The notes under the pieces: generated by a model
Databases searched by the model: none
What the model was told of the DNA's origin: nothing
What the model saw: the letters and a program-made list of their open reading frames with translations, nothing else
Part shown: piece by piece, positions 1 through 10,138 of the stretch
Layout of the letters: each line of letters begins with the position of its first letter
Position numbering within the stretch: the first letter of the stretch is position 1
Assembly (NCBI GenBank): GCA_947259955.1
Contig: CAMYOI010000019.1
Location: 1 to 45,254, forward strand
DNA: 45,254 nt
Direction: 5' to 3'
Source: an uncultured Gammaproteobacteria bacterium
GTDB taxonomy: Bacteria > Pseudomonadota > Gammaproteobacteria > Arenicellales > JAANXG01
Made by a program: the position numbers and the translations under genes

Positions 1-2
1 TT

Positions 3-821
3 CGGGGTACGAAACTGACCGGCCGGGGCGATTATGTTGTCGTGTTCGACGACATCACCGATCTCATCCAGGCGCAGCGGGACGCGGCGTGGGGAGAAGT
101 TGCCCGGCGCTTGGCGCACGAGATCAAGAATCCCCTGACCCCGATCCAGTTGTCTGCCGAACGGATAAGGCGCAAGTATCTGGGACTGCTGACGGGTGCT
201 GATCGCGCAACGCTGGACCGCGCGACCCGGACCATCGTACAACAGGTACAGTCGATGGAGGAAATGGTCAACGCTTTCTCGAGTTACGCACAGCCGGTGC
301 GTATGGAATTGAAGGAAGTCAATCTGAATAACCTGATTACGGACGTTTCCGAGCTGTACAAGCGGGATGATCGCGGGATTGGCTTTACCTATGATCTGGA
401 CACTCAATTGCCCCGCATAACAGCCGACGCGGGCCGGTTGCGGCAGGTGCTCAACAACCTGTTGATCAACGCTCAGGATGCGCTGGTAAATACGGAAGCT
501 CCGGCCATCGTGCTATCTACCCGGACCGTGGAAACGGGAGACAACAGCTACGTCGAGCTGGTGGTTCGCGACAACGGGCCCGGCATCCCCGAGGAAATGA
601 TGAGCAAGTTATTCGAGCCTTACGCCACGTCGAAGGAAAAAGGCACCGGGCTTGGACTGGCGATCGTAAAAAGGATCGTTGAGGAACATGGCGGCGGGGT
701 CTGGGTGGACAGCCGGCCGGGCGAGGGCACCAGGACCACGATCAGATTGCCCCAGACGAACTATCGATCGAATTCCGTGACTGAGTTCGCCAAGGTCGGG
801 TCCACCGGGGAGAAAGCATGA
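3..821 (+). CDS. ntrY: NtrY-type sensor histidine kinase, C-terminal part (5' end outside window)
   Basis: Open frame runs from the window edge; HAMP/PAS-end then 'ARRLAHEIKNPLTPIQLSAERIRRKY' H-box, N box, 'DNGPGIPEEM', 'GTGLGLAIVKRIVEEHGG'; overlaps the ntrX start. Confidence 0.9.
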   Translation, partial: RGTKLTGRGDYVVVFDDITDLIQAQRDAAWGEVARRLAHEIKNPLTPIQLSAERIRRKYLGLLTGADRATLDRATRTIVQQVQSMEEMVNAFSSYAQPVRMELKEVNLNNLITDVSELYKRDDRGIGFTYDLDTQLPRITADAGRLRQVLNNLLINAQDALVNTEAPAIVLSTRTVETGDNSYVELVVRDNGPGIPEEMMSKLFEPYATSKEKGTGLGLAIVKRIVEEHGGGVWVDSRPGEGTRTTIRLPQTNYRSNSVTEFAKVGSTGEKA

Positions 822-2197
822 GCGGACAAACAATCCTGATCGTCGATGATGAACCCGATATCAGACAGGTCGTGCAGGACGTTCTGGAAGACGAAGGGTA
901 TGGGGTCCTGACAGCGGAAGGCGGCGACAGCGCCAGACGGCTCCGAAAAGAGCACAAGTTCGATCTGGTACTGCTCGACATCTGGATGCCGGGGACGGAC
1001 GGCATTTCGCTGCTCAAGGAATGGTCGAAAGATGATGCGCTCAGAGCGCCCACTATCATGATTTCGGGGCATGGCAATGTAGAGACGGCGGTCGAGGCGA
1101 TCCGCTACGGGGCCTATGATTTTCTGGAGAAACCGCTGTCGACAGCCAAGCTGTTGATCACCGTGAATCGGGCGCTGCAGAGCGAGAAGCTGCGGCTGGA
1201 AAACCTCAATCTCAAGGATCGGCTGCAGCCCAGTGCCGAACTGATTGGCAAAAGCGAACAGATCAGCAGACTCAAGGATCTCATAACCCGGACAGCCGCC
1301 ACCGACAGCTGGGTGCTGGTAACCGGAGATCCGGGAAGTGGCAAGAGGGTGGCTGCACGGATGCTGCACCAACTTAGCAAAAGAGCGGCGAATCAGCTGG
1401 TGGAAATCAGCGTCGCCGCCATACCAGGAGAAAACCTGGCGGTGCAATTGTTCGGTAGCGAACAGAACGGCCACATAGGGCGCGGCCGTTTCGAGGAAGC
1501 GCAGGGGGGTACGCTGGTGTTGGACCAGATTACCGACGCGAACCTCGAGGTGCAGGCGAGACTGCTGAGCGCGCTCGAAGACGGCACCTTTGTGCGGGTT
1601 GGGGGACAGAAGAACATCGATATGGATGTCCGTATCATCGCGACTACCAACAGGGATCTGCCGGTTCTGGTACGCGAGGGGAGGTTCAGGGAGGATCTGT
1701 ATTACCGTTTGAACGTCGTGCCGATTCACGTGCCTCCCTTGCGCGAACATATCGAAGATATCCCTGAATTGACCGAGTTCTATCTCAACTGGATGGTCGA
1801 GAAGGAACAGCTGCCTTACCGAAAATTTTCAACCGGGGCGCTAAATGCCATGCGACACTACGCCTGGCCGGGGAACGTCCGCGAGCTCAGGAACGTTATT
1901 CAACGCGTTCTGATTTTGAACAAGGAAGTCGATGTCAGTGCCGAGGAGATTGAAGATGCCCTCGGCATGAAAAAGCAGAGCGCCGATCATCAGTGGTTTT
2001 CGGAATCAATGCTGGACCTGCCGCTGCGGGAAGCAAGGGATATGTTCGAAAGATCGTATCTGATTCAAAGACTGCGCGAGGTGCGCGGCAGTGTCAGCGA
2101 GCTTGCGCCCCTGGTCGGCATCGAACGGACCCATCTGTATCGGAAGCTGAAGTCACTGGATATCGATCCAAAATCGATAAAGAAGTCGAATAAATAA
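818..2197 (+). CDS. ntrX: NtrX-like response regulator (REC + AAA+ + Fis HTH), degenerate AAA+ motifs
   Basis: REC domain 'ILIVDDEPDIRQ...LVLLDIWMPG'; AAA+ 'TGDPGSGK'; C-terminal 'ELAPLVGIERTHLYRKLKSLDI'; follows ntrY and precedes trkA. Confidence 0.9.
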   Translation: MSGQTILIVDDEPDIRQVVQDVLEDEGYGVLTAEGGDSARRLRKEHKFDLVLLDIWMPGTDGISLLKEWSKDDALRAPTIMISGHGNVETAVEAIRYGAYDFLEKPLSTAKLLITVNRALQSEKLRLENLNLKDRLQPSAELIGKSEQISRLKDLITRTAATDSWVLVTGDPGSGKRVAARMLHQLSKRAANQLVEISVAAIPGENLAVQLFGSEQNGHIGRGRFEEAQGGTLVLDQITDANLEVQARLLSALEDGTFVRVGGQKNIDMDVRIIATTNRDLPVLVREGRFREDLYYRLNVVPIHVPPLREHIEDIPELTEFYLNWMVEKEQLPYRKFSTGALNAMRHYAWPGNVRELRNVIQRVLILNKEVDVSAEEIEDALGMKKQSADHQWFSESMLDLPLREARDMFERSYLIQRLREVRGSVSELAPLVGIERTHLYRKLKSLDIDPKSIKKSNK

Positions 2198-2209
2198 CAA
2201 AACTTCGAT

Positions 2210-3586
2210 ATGAAGATCATCATTCTAGGCGCCGGCCAGGTCGGCGCGTCAACCGCCGAAGTGCTGTCTGGGGAAGCGAACGATATAACGCTGATCGACA
2301 TCGATGCCAATGCATTGCGTCAGCTGCAGGATCGGCTCGATATCAGAACGGTTGCCGGGAACGCCGCATATCCTAGTGTGCTGAGCCGCGCCGGAGCCGA
2401 AGATGCAGATCTTTTGCTGGCGGTTACCAACAGTGATGAGATCAACATGGTGGCATGCACCATAGCCGCCACCATGTTCGATACGCCTACCAAGATGGCG
2501 CGCATTCGGGCACCGGAATATCTCACCTGCCAGGAGATTTTTGACACTGACGCATTCCCCGTCGATGTATTGATCAGCCCGGAGCAGATACTGACCAACC
2601 ATATAATGCGCCTGGTCGAATATCCGAGTGCCATACAGGTGCTGGACTTTGCCGGTGGCAGGATACAGCTGGCCGGAGTGCGCGCAGACCATGACGGCCC
2701 CATGGTCGGGTGTCCACTATCGGAACTGAGGGACCACGTGCCAAACGTGGATGCCCGTGTTGCGGCGATCTACCGCTCGGAGAAAGTCATTTCACCCGAA
2801 GCCGACACCATCATCAAACTCGAGGATGAGGTGTTTTTCGTGGCGGCGCGTGAAAACATCAACGACGTGATGAGAGAAATGCGCAAAGTGGACCGCTTGG
2901 TGAATCGTGTAATGCTGGCTGGCGGTGGAAATATCGGGTTTGGTCTGGCCACGAATCTCGAGGAAAAGGGTTACTCGGTCAAGGTCATCGAGTGTAACCC
3001 GGCATCTGCCGAAAGCGTGGCAGACCGTTTGAACAACACGGTGGTTCTACTTGGGGACGCGGCGGACGAGGAATTGTTACGCCAGGAAAACATCGACAGC
3101 ATGGACGTGTTTTGCGCGGTAACGAACAACGACGAGGCAAACATATTATCGGCAATGCTGGCCAAACGACTCGGTGCACACCGGGTGATGGCGCTGATCA
3201 ACCGCGCCGTTTATGTGGATCTGTTCGAGCACAGCGAACTGGATGTCGTGATCTCCCCCAGGCTGGCCACCGTGGGTAGCATACTGGCGCATATCCGCCG
3301 CGGAGACATCGTGGCGGTGCACTCTTTGAAACACGGCAGCGCGGAGGCAATAGAAGCTATCGCGCACGGTGACCGAAATTCATCACGAGTCGTGGGGCGT
3401 GGCGTCCGCGATCTGCCGCTGCCGGCGGGTACTGGTATCGGCGCCATCCTCAGGAACGATGAAGTGCTGATTGCCCATAAAGACACCGTCATCGAATCCG
3501 AGGATCACATCATTCTCTTCGTCGTGGACAAGAAGTACATCCCGGAGGTCGAAAGATTGTTTCAGGTCGACGTCATGTATCTGTGA
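2210..3586 (+). CDS. trkA: Trk system potassium transporter TrkA
   Basis: 458 aa, two RCK-N/RCK-C repeats, 'MKIIILGAGQVGASTAEVLSGEANDITLID'. Confidence 0.95.
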   Translation: MKIIILGAGQVGASTAEVLSGEANDITLIDIDANALRQLQDRLDIRTVAGNAAYPSVLSRAGAEDADLLLAVTNSDEINMVACTIAATMFDTPTKMARIRAPEYLTCQEIFDTDAFPVDVLISPEQILTNHIMRLVEYPSAIQVLDFAGGRIQLAGVRADHDGPMVGCPLSELRDHVPNVDARVAAIYRSEKVISPEADTIIKLEDEVFFVAARENINDVMREMRKVDRLVNRVMLAGGGNIGFGLATNLEEKGYSVKVIECNPASAESVADRLNNTVVLLGDAADEELLRQENIDSMDVFCAVTNNDEANILSAMLAKRLGAHRVMALINRAVYVDLFEHSELDVVISPRLATVGSILAHIRRGDIVAVHSLKHGSAEAIEAIAHGDRNSSRVVGRGVRDLPLPAGTGIGAILRNDEVLIAHKDTVIESEDHIILFVVDKKYIPEVERLFQVDVMYL

Positions 3587-3641
3587 TGTTCATCGCTTTC
3601 ATGAATCATCATCCGCGATCTTGGTGAAAAATTCGAGCTAG

Positions 3642-5093
3642 ATGCAATACCAGGTCGTCTTGAAGATCGTGGGAGTGCTGCTGATTATCTTCAGCACCTC
3701 GCTGATCCCACCGATACTGCTCTCGTATTTATACGACGACGGTGCAACGGGCCCCTTCGCCATCGCCTTCTTCGTCACGCTGCTCACCGGGGCGGGGTTG
3801 TGGCTGTTCAACAATCACGTGAGCAAGGACATGCGCTACCGCGATGGTTTCATGGTGGTCGTGTTGTTCTGGACCGTGCTGGCACTCTACGGGGCGATCC
3901 CGCTATACCTGGTCCATAAGCCACTGCTTTCTTTCACCGATGCCGTATTCGAGTCGATGTCCGGGTTGACCACGACGGGCGCCACGGTGCTGGAGGGTAT
4001 CGATCACCTGCCCCAATCGGTAAGGTATTACCGTCAGCAGCTCCAGTGGCTGGGTGGGATGGGCATCATCGTGCTGGCTGTGGCGGTAATGCCGATGCTT
4101 GGTGTGGGCGGTATGCAGCTGTTTCGGGCGGAAACGCCCGGGCCGATGAAGGACACCAAGTTGACTCCAAGGATTACGGAGACCGCGAAAGCGCTCTGGT
4201 ATATCTATCTTGGCTTGACCGTGGTCTGCGCTGTGAGCTACCGGCTGGCCGGTATGACATGGTTTGACGCGGTCGGGCACAGCTTCTCCACCGTTGCGAT
4301 AGGTGGTTTTTCGACCCACGACGCGAGCCTGGGCTATTTCGACAGCATGGCGGTTGACCTGGTCGCCATTGTTTTCATGTTGATTGCCGGAGTGAACTTC
4401 GCGCTGCATTTCCTGGCGTGGCAGTCGAAAAGCCTGGTTGCCTATGTGCAGGACAACGAAGTCATGGTGTTTCTCGTCGGTGTGCTCGCGGCTGCCGTCT
4501 TCGTGATCGGTGTACTCGCTGGCTATCAGACTTTCGCGGAGCCGAGCGAGTTGATCCGGCAGGGGCTGCTTCAGACCGTATCGATTGCGACGACCACGGG
4601 ATTTACTACCGGAGGTTATCACTGGTGGCCTACTTTTCTACCGGTATTCCTGGTTTTGCTGAGTTTTATAGGCGGCTGTGCGGGGTCTACCGCGGGCGGC
4701 ATAAAAGTGCTCCGTATCGTATTGCTTTACCGCCAGTGGCGCCGCGAAATCGTTAGGCTCATTCATCCCAACGCCATGTTACCGCTCAAGCTTGGCGGTA
4801 AACCGGTCTCTGACAGCGTTAGCAACGCCGTTTGGGGCTTTTTCTCTCTGTATATGCTCAGTTTCGCGGTGCTCGGCGTGGTCATGTCCGCGACCGGGGA
4901 GGACTGGGTAACGGCCTTTTCAGCAGTTGCGGCGTGTTTGAACAACCTTGGGCCCGGCCTGGGAGAGGTTGCCCAAAACTACTCCGGTATCAGCATGTCG
5001 GGAAAATGGGTGCTGTGTTTCAGCATGCTTTTAGGGAGACTGGAACTATTTACCCTGCTGGTGTTGTTCAGCGGTGCATTCTGGCGCAGTTAG
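3642..5093 (+). CDS. trkH: Trk system potassium transporter TrkH
   Basis: 483 aa polytopic; 'ESMSGLTTTGATVL', 'GGMGIIVLAVAVMPMLGVGGMQLF', 'CAGSTAGGIKVLRI'. Confidence 0.95.
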   Translation: MQYQVVLKIVGVLLIIFSTSLIPPILLSYLYDDGATGPFAIAFFVTLLTGAGLWLFNNHVSKDMRYRDGFMVVVLFWTVLALYGAIPLYLVHKPLLSFTDAVFESMSGLTTTGATVLEGIDHLPQSVRYYRQQLQWLGGMGIIVLAVAVMPMLGVGGMQLFRAETPGPMKDTKLTPRITETAKALWYIYLGLTVVCAVSYRLAGMTWFDAVGHSFSTVAIGGFSTHDASLGYFDSMAVDLVAIVFMLIAGVNFALHFLAWQSKSLVAYVQDNEVMVFLVGVLAAAVFVIGVLAGYQTFAEPSELIRQGLLQTVSIATTTGFTTGGYHWWPTFLPVFLVLLSFIGGCAGSTAGGIKVLRIVLLYRQWRREIVRLIHPNAMLPLKLGGKPVSDSVSNAVWGFFSLYMLSFAVLGVVMSATGEDWVTAFSAVAACLNNLGPGLGEVAQNYSGISMSGKWVLCFSMLLGRLELFTLLVLFSGAFWRS

Positions 5094-5256
5094 CGTATGA
5101 TCCACACGCATCAGCGCAATCCGCAGCCCTGACATGGGGCATGGTGTACCCGGCGGGGGACCACAGTTGCAGTCGTATCGGATTTTCGTAACCACCATGG
5201 GTAGCATTCGTTCGCGGTCTGCGTGCGCACGGACGCAGGCTGGCAGCAAGGAGTAA

Positions 5257-7332
5257 TTGTTGGGAGAGCGAGTAGCAAGATGGGCGATACGCTGGCGTTA
5301 CCTGATCGTCGGTTTGACCCTCGTTGCCACTATTGTTGCGGGAAGTGGCGTCCGCTATTTGCATTTCGATACCGATTATCGAATATGGTTCAGCGATGAC
5401 AACCCGCAGCTGCAGGCATTCGAAACGATTCAGAACACATACACGAAGTACGACAATTTATTATTCGTGCTCTCGCCCGCAAGCGGCGATGTATTCACCC
5501 GCTCGACGCTGGAAGCCGTCGAGTGGTTGACTGAACAGGCCTGGCAGATTCCCTATTCCATCCGCGTCGATTCTCTCTCGAACTTTCAGCACACGCGGGG
5601 AGAGGGTGATGATCTTATCGTGCAGGATATGTATACCAATGCGAAATCACTTACGGATTCGGAACTTGATTCACTACGTGAAATCGCGTTATCGGAACCC
5701 TTGTTGCGTAACAGGCTGGTTTCCGGCAGGGGCCATGTCACCGGGATAAACGTGACGGTCCAGCCTCCCGGTGTCCGAACCGATCTGGAAGTACCGGAGA
5801 TCGTGGATTTCGCACGTTCCCTGAAATCCGCGTTGATCGAACGGTTTCCCGATATCGACCTGCGAATGACCGGTATTGTGATGATGAACAACGCATTTCC
5901 GGAAGCGTCTCAACATGACATACAGACCCTGATACCGATCATGTTCGCGGTGGTCGTGCTGGTCCTGGGATTTTTGACTCGCTCGCTGGTCGGCACCGTG
6001 GGCACGGTCCTGTTGATCGCATTCACGGTGGTGATCACCATGGGTTTGGCCGGCTGGGCAGGTATCAAGTTGACCGGCGCGTCGGCAATCGCGCCGACGA
6101 TTATATTGACCCTTGCGGTGGCCGACTGTGTTCACATCCTGGTCAATTTTATCCACGCAATGCGCAATGGTGCCGATAAGTATTCGGCGCTCGGTGAAAG
6201 CCTGAGGTTGAATCTGCAACCGGTTTTCCTGACCAGCATAACCACGGCAATCGGGTTTCTGAGTATGAACCTGGGCGATGTCCCGCCCTTCAGAGACATG
6301 GGAAATCTTGTCGCCCTCGGGGTGATGCTGGCCTTCGTCCTGTCTGTTACGGACTACACGACCGAAAACCTGACCGGAATCTATACCATTCAGTATTCAC
6401 TGTACGCTGGTGAATCCAGCGGCATCTCGAATCCCGAGTTCCTGGCAACAATCGAACGATTTGCGCAGTGGTTCAGGCAGCAGCCTCGTGTGATACACGT
6501 CAACACGATTACCGATACGCTCAAACGACTGAATAAAAACCTTCATGAGGATGCCGATGAATGGTACCGGGTCCCGCAGCAGCGGGATCTAGCTGCCCAG
6601 TATCTTCTTCTCTATGAAATGTCGCTGCCGTACGGTCTGGACCTCAATGACCAGATAAATATCGACAAATCTGCAACACGGTTCATAGTCACCACGGAGA
6701 GTCTGTCCACCAAAGATACTTTGGACATGGTCGAGAGGGCGCGCGAATGGATTCGGGCCAATGGTCTCAACAGATCCGGAGATGTCAAGGGATCGAGTCC
6801 CAACATCATGTTCGCCCACATCACGGGAAGGAATATCAAGAGCATGTTGGTGGGGACCACGGCCGCGCTGGTGCTGATTTCGTTGATTCTGATAGTCGCC
6901 CTGCGATCCTTGAAGCTGGGCTTGATAAGCATGGTGCCCAACCTGGTGCCCGCGGCACTGGCCTTCGGGCTGTGGGGCATCGTGGTCGGGCAAATTGGGT
7001 TGGCCATATCCGTTGTGAGTGCCATGAGCCTTGGCATCATCGTGGACGACACCGTGCACTTTCTGACGAAATATGAACGTGCCCGACGTGAGCAGGGCAT
7101 GGATGCCCAGGATGCGGTGCGCTATGCGTTCTCAACGGTGGGTATGGCGTTGTGGGTCACATCCCTTGTCCTGGTCGCGGGATTCCTCGTTTTGTCGCAA
7201 TCTGCGTTTCAGGTCAACTCCGGTATGGGGTTGTTGACCGCCATCGTAATCGTATTTGCGTTGATCGCAGATTTTTTGTTCCTACCGCCACTGCTGATTA
7301 GACTGAGCGCGAACCACGGCGCGAAATGCTGA
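5257..7332 (+). CDS. RND/MMPL-family exporter, apparently internally deleted
   Basis: TTG start after GGAG; RND repeats with 'TLAVADCVHILVNF' and 'IIVDDTVHFLTKY'; the abrupt 'MLAFVLSVT|DYTTENLTGIYTIQYSL' joint suggests loss of the TM6/TM7 region. Confidence 0.85.
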   Translation: MLGERVARWAIRWRYLIVGLTLVATIVAGSGVRYLHFDTDYRIWFSDDNPQLQAFETIQNTYTKYDNLLFVLSPASGDVFTRSTLEAVEWLTEQAWQIPYSIRVDSLSNFQHTRGEGDDLIVQDMYTNAKSLTDSELDSLREIALSEPLLRNRLVSGRGHVTGINVTVQPPGVRTDLEVPEIVDFARSLKSALIERFPDIDLRMTGIVMMNNAFPEASQHDIQTLIPIMFAVVVLVLGFLTRSLVGTVGTVLLIAFTVVITMGLAGWAGIKLTGASAIAPTIILTLAVADCVHILVNFIHAMRNGADKYSALGESLRLNLQPVFLTSITTAIGFLSMNLGDVPPFRDMGNLVALGVMLAFVLSVTDYTTENLTGIYTIQYSLYAGESSGISNPEFLATIERFAQWFRQQPRVIHVNTITDTLKRLNKNLHEDADEWYRVPQQRDLAAQYLLLYEMSLPYGLDLNDQINIDKSATRFIVTTESLSTKDTLDMVERAREWIRANGLNRSGDVKGSSPNIMFAHITGRNIKSMLVGTTAALVLISLILIVALRSLKLGLISMVPNLVPAALAFGLWGIVVGQIGLAISVVSAMSLGIIVDDTVHFLTKYERARREQGMDAQDAVRYAFSTVGMALWVTSLVLVAGFLVLSQSAFQVNSGMGLLTAIVIVFALIADFLFLPPLLIRLSANHGAKC

Positions 7333-7416
7333 TAAACCCGCATATTGCACCAGACCGGCGCTCAGCCAAACCTATCCTGCGTCATCGCTCGGGATACTGG
7401 TGCAATGTGCGGTTTA
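7333..7416. repeat. MITE-like inverted-repeat element (copy E1)
   Basis: Left arm TAAACCCGCATATTGCACCAG (7333-7353) and right arm CTGGTGCAATGTGCGGTTTA (7397-7416) are near-perfect inverted repeats; the internal/right half resembles sequence at 14428-14477 (opposite orientation). Confidence 0.6.
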
Positions 7417-7588
7417 AGCAAATGTTATTCCCACCATAGCCAATAAGTAAGGATATTTATATAACATATTACCCACATATGGAAAAATGGAAGAATATGT
7501 TTAGGCTAGCGTCTATTTTTAATAGAAGTGTCAAAAATATATATTATTTTCCAATAATAGAAAGTATTGTGGGGAGAGCACGCATATT

Positions 7589-8230
7589 TTATAGGCTCCA
7601 TGGTTTCAGTATTGGTACCTGATCTGCCAAGGCGACGAGATCTCGATAGTCGTCGATGTCCCGCAACGTGTCGAGTACAGTGAATTCAATGCCCAGTGCC
7701 GCTGCGAGCTCCATCGTTTTGGGGAACACATCCACACCACCCCAACTTATTCCGGAAAACAAGCCCGGCTGGCAATTCTGCAGTCCAATCAGGTAGTAGC
7801 CTCCATCCGTGCCCGGTCCGATTACGTTGCGTCCCGCTTTAAGTGATTCACCCGCCAGTTGAAGCTGACAAGGTGGGCAATGCGGAATATCACATCCCAT
7901 TACGGCGGCGGGAATCCCTCTGGCCGTATGGCTGCAAATGGCGCCGCTGATTTTTTCTCCAAGGCTTCCCTCGATCTGGACGCCGAGCTGAATACGGGTG
8001 CTTTCAGCAAGATCATTGAACACGTCATGTTCCAGGTCCGGCCAGCCGAGTAGGTAGACCGGCCCGGTCCAGGCGTGGACGGCGAGTCGAACGGACGCCC
8101 TGATGAGCGCGGCAGCCACCTCCGCTGCATCATGTGCGCTAAGCTCGGGCATCAGCCTCGTTTTGACCTGCCCGGGTACCGGGCTCTTGGCGAGGAGTAT
8201 CAGTGCGGGAGCGGGGCCGTCAGCGGGCAT
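7589..8230 (-). CDS. TIGR04282-like (DUF2064) glycosyltransferase
   Basis: 'LILLAKSPVPGQVKTRLMPELS', 'AAVMGCDIPHCP', 'VIGPGTDGGYYLIGL'; overlaps the partner glycosyltransferase. Confidence 0.8.
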   Translation of the reverse strand: MPADGPAPALILLAKSPVPGQVKTRLMPELSAHDAAEVAAALIRASVRLAVHAWTGPVYLLGWPDLEHDVFNDLAESTRIQLGVQIEGSLGEKISGAICSHTARGIPAAVMGCDIPHCPPCQLQLAGESLKAGRNVIGPGTDGGYYLIGLQNCQPGLFSGISWGGVDVFPKTMELAAALGIEFTVLDTLRDIDDYRDLVALADQVPILKPWSL

Positions 8231-8915
8231 GCCCGTATCGCTCCGCCAGTTCGCCAGGGGAAACGCCGGTCCAATACAGTATGCGCAGCCACCACATGGT
8301 GCCTACGGTCCGGAATACCCCGTTCTTTCTCCATCGGCGGCTGGCTGTAACGACCGGTGCCCGGATCCTGATTGGCCAACCGGTTCTTCTGAGCCGCTTA
8401 GAGAGTTCGATATCTTCCATCAGCGGGATTTCCGGATACCCGCCCGCGGCTTCGAACACGCGGGCGGTGGTGAAAATGGCCTGATCACCGGTGCATATCC
8501 CGGTTAGTATCGAGCGGTGGTTCATGAACCGGGCAATGGTGTTCATTGCTGGCGAGTTATCATCGAACGTAACGTCGAATCGGCCCCACTCCGAAGACAT
8601 TCTTGCAAGCGCGTCCGTGGCCAGGTTGATTCCATCCGACGGCAGCATCGTATCCGCGTGCAGGAACAGCAGGCATGTCGTTTCCGCGAGCGAAGCGCCG
8701 AAGTTCATTTGCCGGGCCCGGCCGGTTTCTGTTTGCACCACCCGGACATTCGCTGCCGCCATGGTGCACAGGTCCGAATAGGTCCTATCCGTGCTTCCGC
8801 CGTCGACGACGATAACGGGGCAGGGCAGGGAATTTAGGTGCGAGCAGAGTGACGGAACGCGCGTCGATTCATCGAGCACGGGAACTATTACGGTAAGGTC
8901 CCGTGTATCCATCAA
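8220..8915 (-). CDS. TIGR04283-like family 2 glycosyltransferase
   Basis: '[39 protein letters not shown]', '[10 protein letters not shown]', '[11 protein letters not shown]', 'GDQAIF'. Confidence 0.82.
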   Translation of the reverse strand: MMDTRDLTVIVPVLDESTRVPSLCSHLNSLPCPVIVVDGGSTDRTYSDLCTMAAANVRVVQTETGRARQMNFGASLAETTCLLFLHADTMLPSDGINLATDALARMSSEWGRFDVTFDDNSPAMNTIARFMNHRSILTGICTGDQAIFTTARVFEAAGGYPEIPLMEDIELSKRLRRTGWPIRIRAPVVTASRRWRKNGVFRTVGTMWWLRILYWTGVSPGELAERYGHAR

Positions 8916-10138
8916 ACAGGCATTTTGCCGCCCGCATTCCTCATCTTGCCGGCAAGCCGGAGACGCAGGGCGTTTAGCTTGATAAAGCCTTCCGCATCGG
9001 ACTGATTGTATGCGCCCTCGTCGTCTTCGAAAGTCACGATTTTCTCATCGAACAGGGAATCGGCGTCCGACCGTCGCCCGGTGACAATCACGTTGCCCTT
9101 GTATAAAGACAATCGGACGAAGCCGTTGACGACCCTCTGTGAAGCATCGATCATCGTCTGCATCATTTCCCGTTCGGGGCTCCACCAGTAACCGTTGTAG
9201 ATGAGCGTCGCATATCGCGGCATGAGTTCATCCTTGAGGTGTCCGACCTCCCGGTCAAGCGTTATCGACTCCAGCGCACGGTGGGCTTTCAACAGGATCG
9301 TCCCGCCCGGTGTCTCATAACAGCCGCGGTTCTTCATGCCGACGTAGCGGTTTTCGACGATATCGGCACGTCCTATACCGTGACGGCCACCAAGTGCGTT
9401 CAGTGTCTCCATGACCCCCGCCGGCGACAGTGGTTCGCCACAGACCGCCACGACATCGCCCTGTCGGAATTCGAGTTCGACTGATTCGCCCTGGTCCGGC
9501 GCATCCTGGGGAGAGACGGTGAGCTTCCACATCTCATCGTCCGGTTCATGCCAGGGATCTTCAAGGCTGCCGCCTTCATAAGATATATGCAGTGCATTGG
9601 CATCCGTTGAATACGAGGAACTGCCGTCGGCTTTTTTCTCCACCGGAATGCCATGTTGATCGGCATAGGCCACGAGCTTTTCTCGAGAGTTGAGGTCCCA
9701 CTCCCTCCAGGGGGCTATGATCTTGATTTCCGGATTCAGAGCATAAGCACCGAGTTCGAATCGCACCTGATCATTGCCTTTGCCGGTAGCGCCGTGTGAT
9801 ATGGCATCTGCACCGGTGGTCGCGGCGATTTCCACCAGACGCTTTGCAATCAGGGGACGTGCGATCGAGGTCCCCAACAGGTATTCTCCCTCGTACACGG
9901 TGTTGGCGCGGAACATTGGAAAGATGAAATTCCGGGCGAATTCCTCCCGCAGGTCTTCGATGTAAATTTCACTTATGCCAAGTTGCTGTGCCTTCAACCG
10001 GGCCGGTTCCAGTTCCTCGCCTTGACCGATGTCGGCGGTAAACGTGACGATCTCGCAGTTGTACTGTTCCTTAAGCCACTTCAGGATCACCGACGTATCG
10101 AGTCCTCCGGAATAGGCCAATACTACCTTCTTTATCAT
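8912..10138 (-). CDS. argG: Argininosuccinate synthase
   Basis: 408 aa, '[22 protein letters not shown]', '[17 protein letters not shown]'. Confidence 0.97.
   Translation of the reverse strand: MIKKVVLAYSGGLDTSVILKWLKEQYNCEIVTFTADIGQGEELEPARLKAQQLGISEIYIEDLREEFARNFIFPMFRANTVYEGEYLLGTSIARPLIAKRLVEIAATTGADAISHGATGKGNDQVRFELGAYALNPEIKIIAPWREWDLNSREKLVAYADQHGIPVEKKADGSSSYSTDANALHISYEGGSLEDPWHEPDDEMWKLTVSPQDAPDQGESVELEFRQGDVVAVCGEPLSPAGVMETLNALGGRHGIGRADIVENRYVGMKNRGCYETPGGTILLKAHRALESITLDREVGHLKDELMPRYATLIYNGYWWSPEREMMQTMIDASQRVVNGFVRLSLYKGNVIVTGRRSDADSLFDEKIVTFEDDEGAYNQSDAEGFIKLNALRLRLAGKMRNAGGKMPV

Noticed and set aside
761-1750. 329-aa minus-strand ORF opposite ntrX
   Set aside because: Shadow ORF of a clearly coding plus-strand gene; composition resembles antisense translation, no recognisable domain.
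3903-4622. 239-aa minus-strand ORF opposite trkH
   Set aside because: Antisense shadow of a conserved membrane protein; low-complexity His/Gln/Arg-rich composition.
7333-7416. NtrC enhancer-binding site
   Set aside because: Half-sites TTGCACCA/TGGTGCAA are present but about 43 bp apart rather than in a compact dyad, and there is no convincing -24/-12 promoter; better explained as a palindromic repeat.
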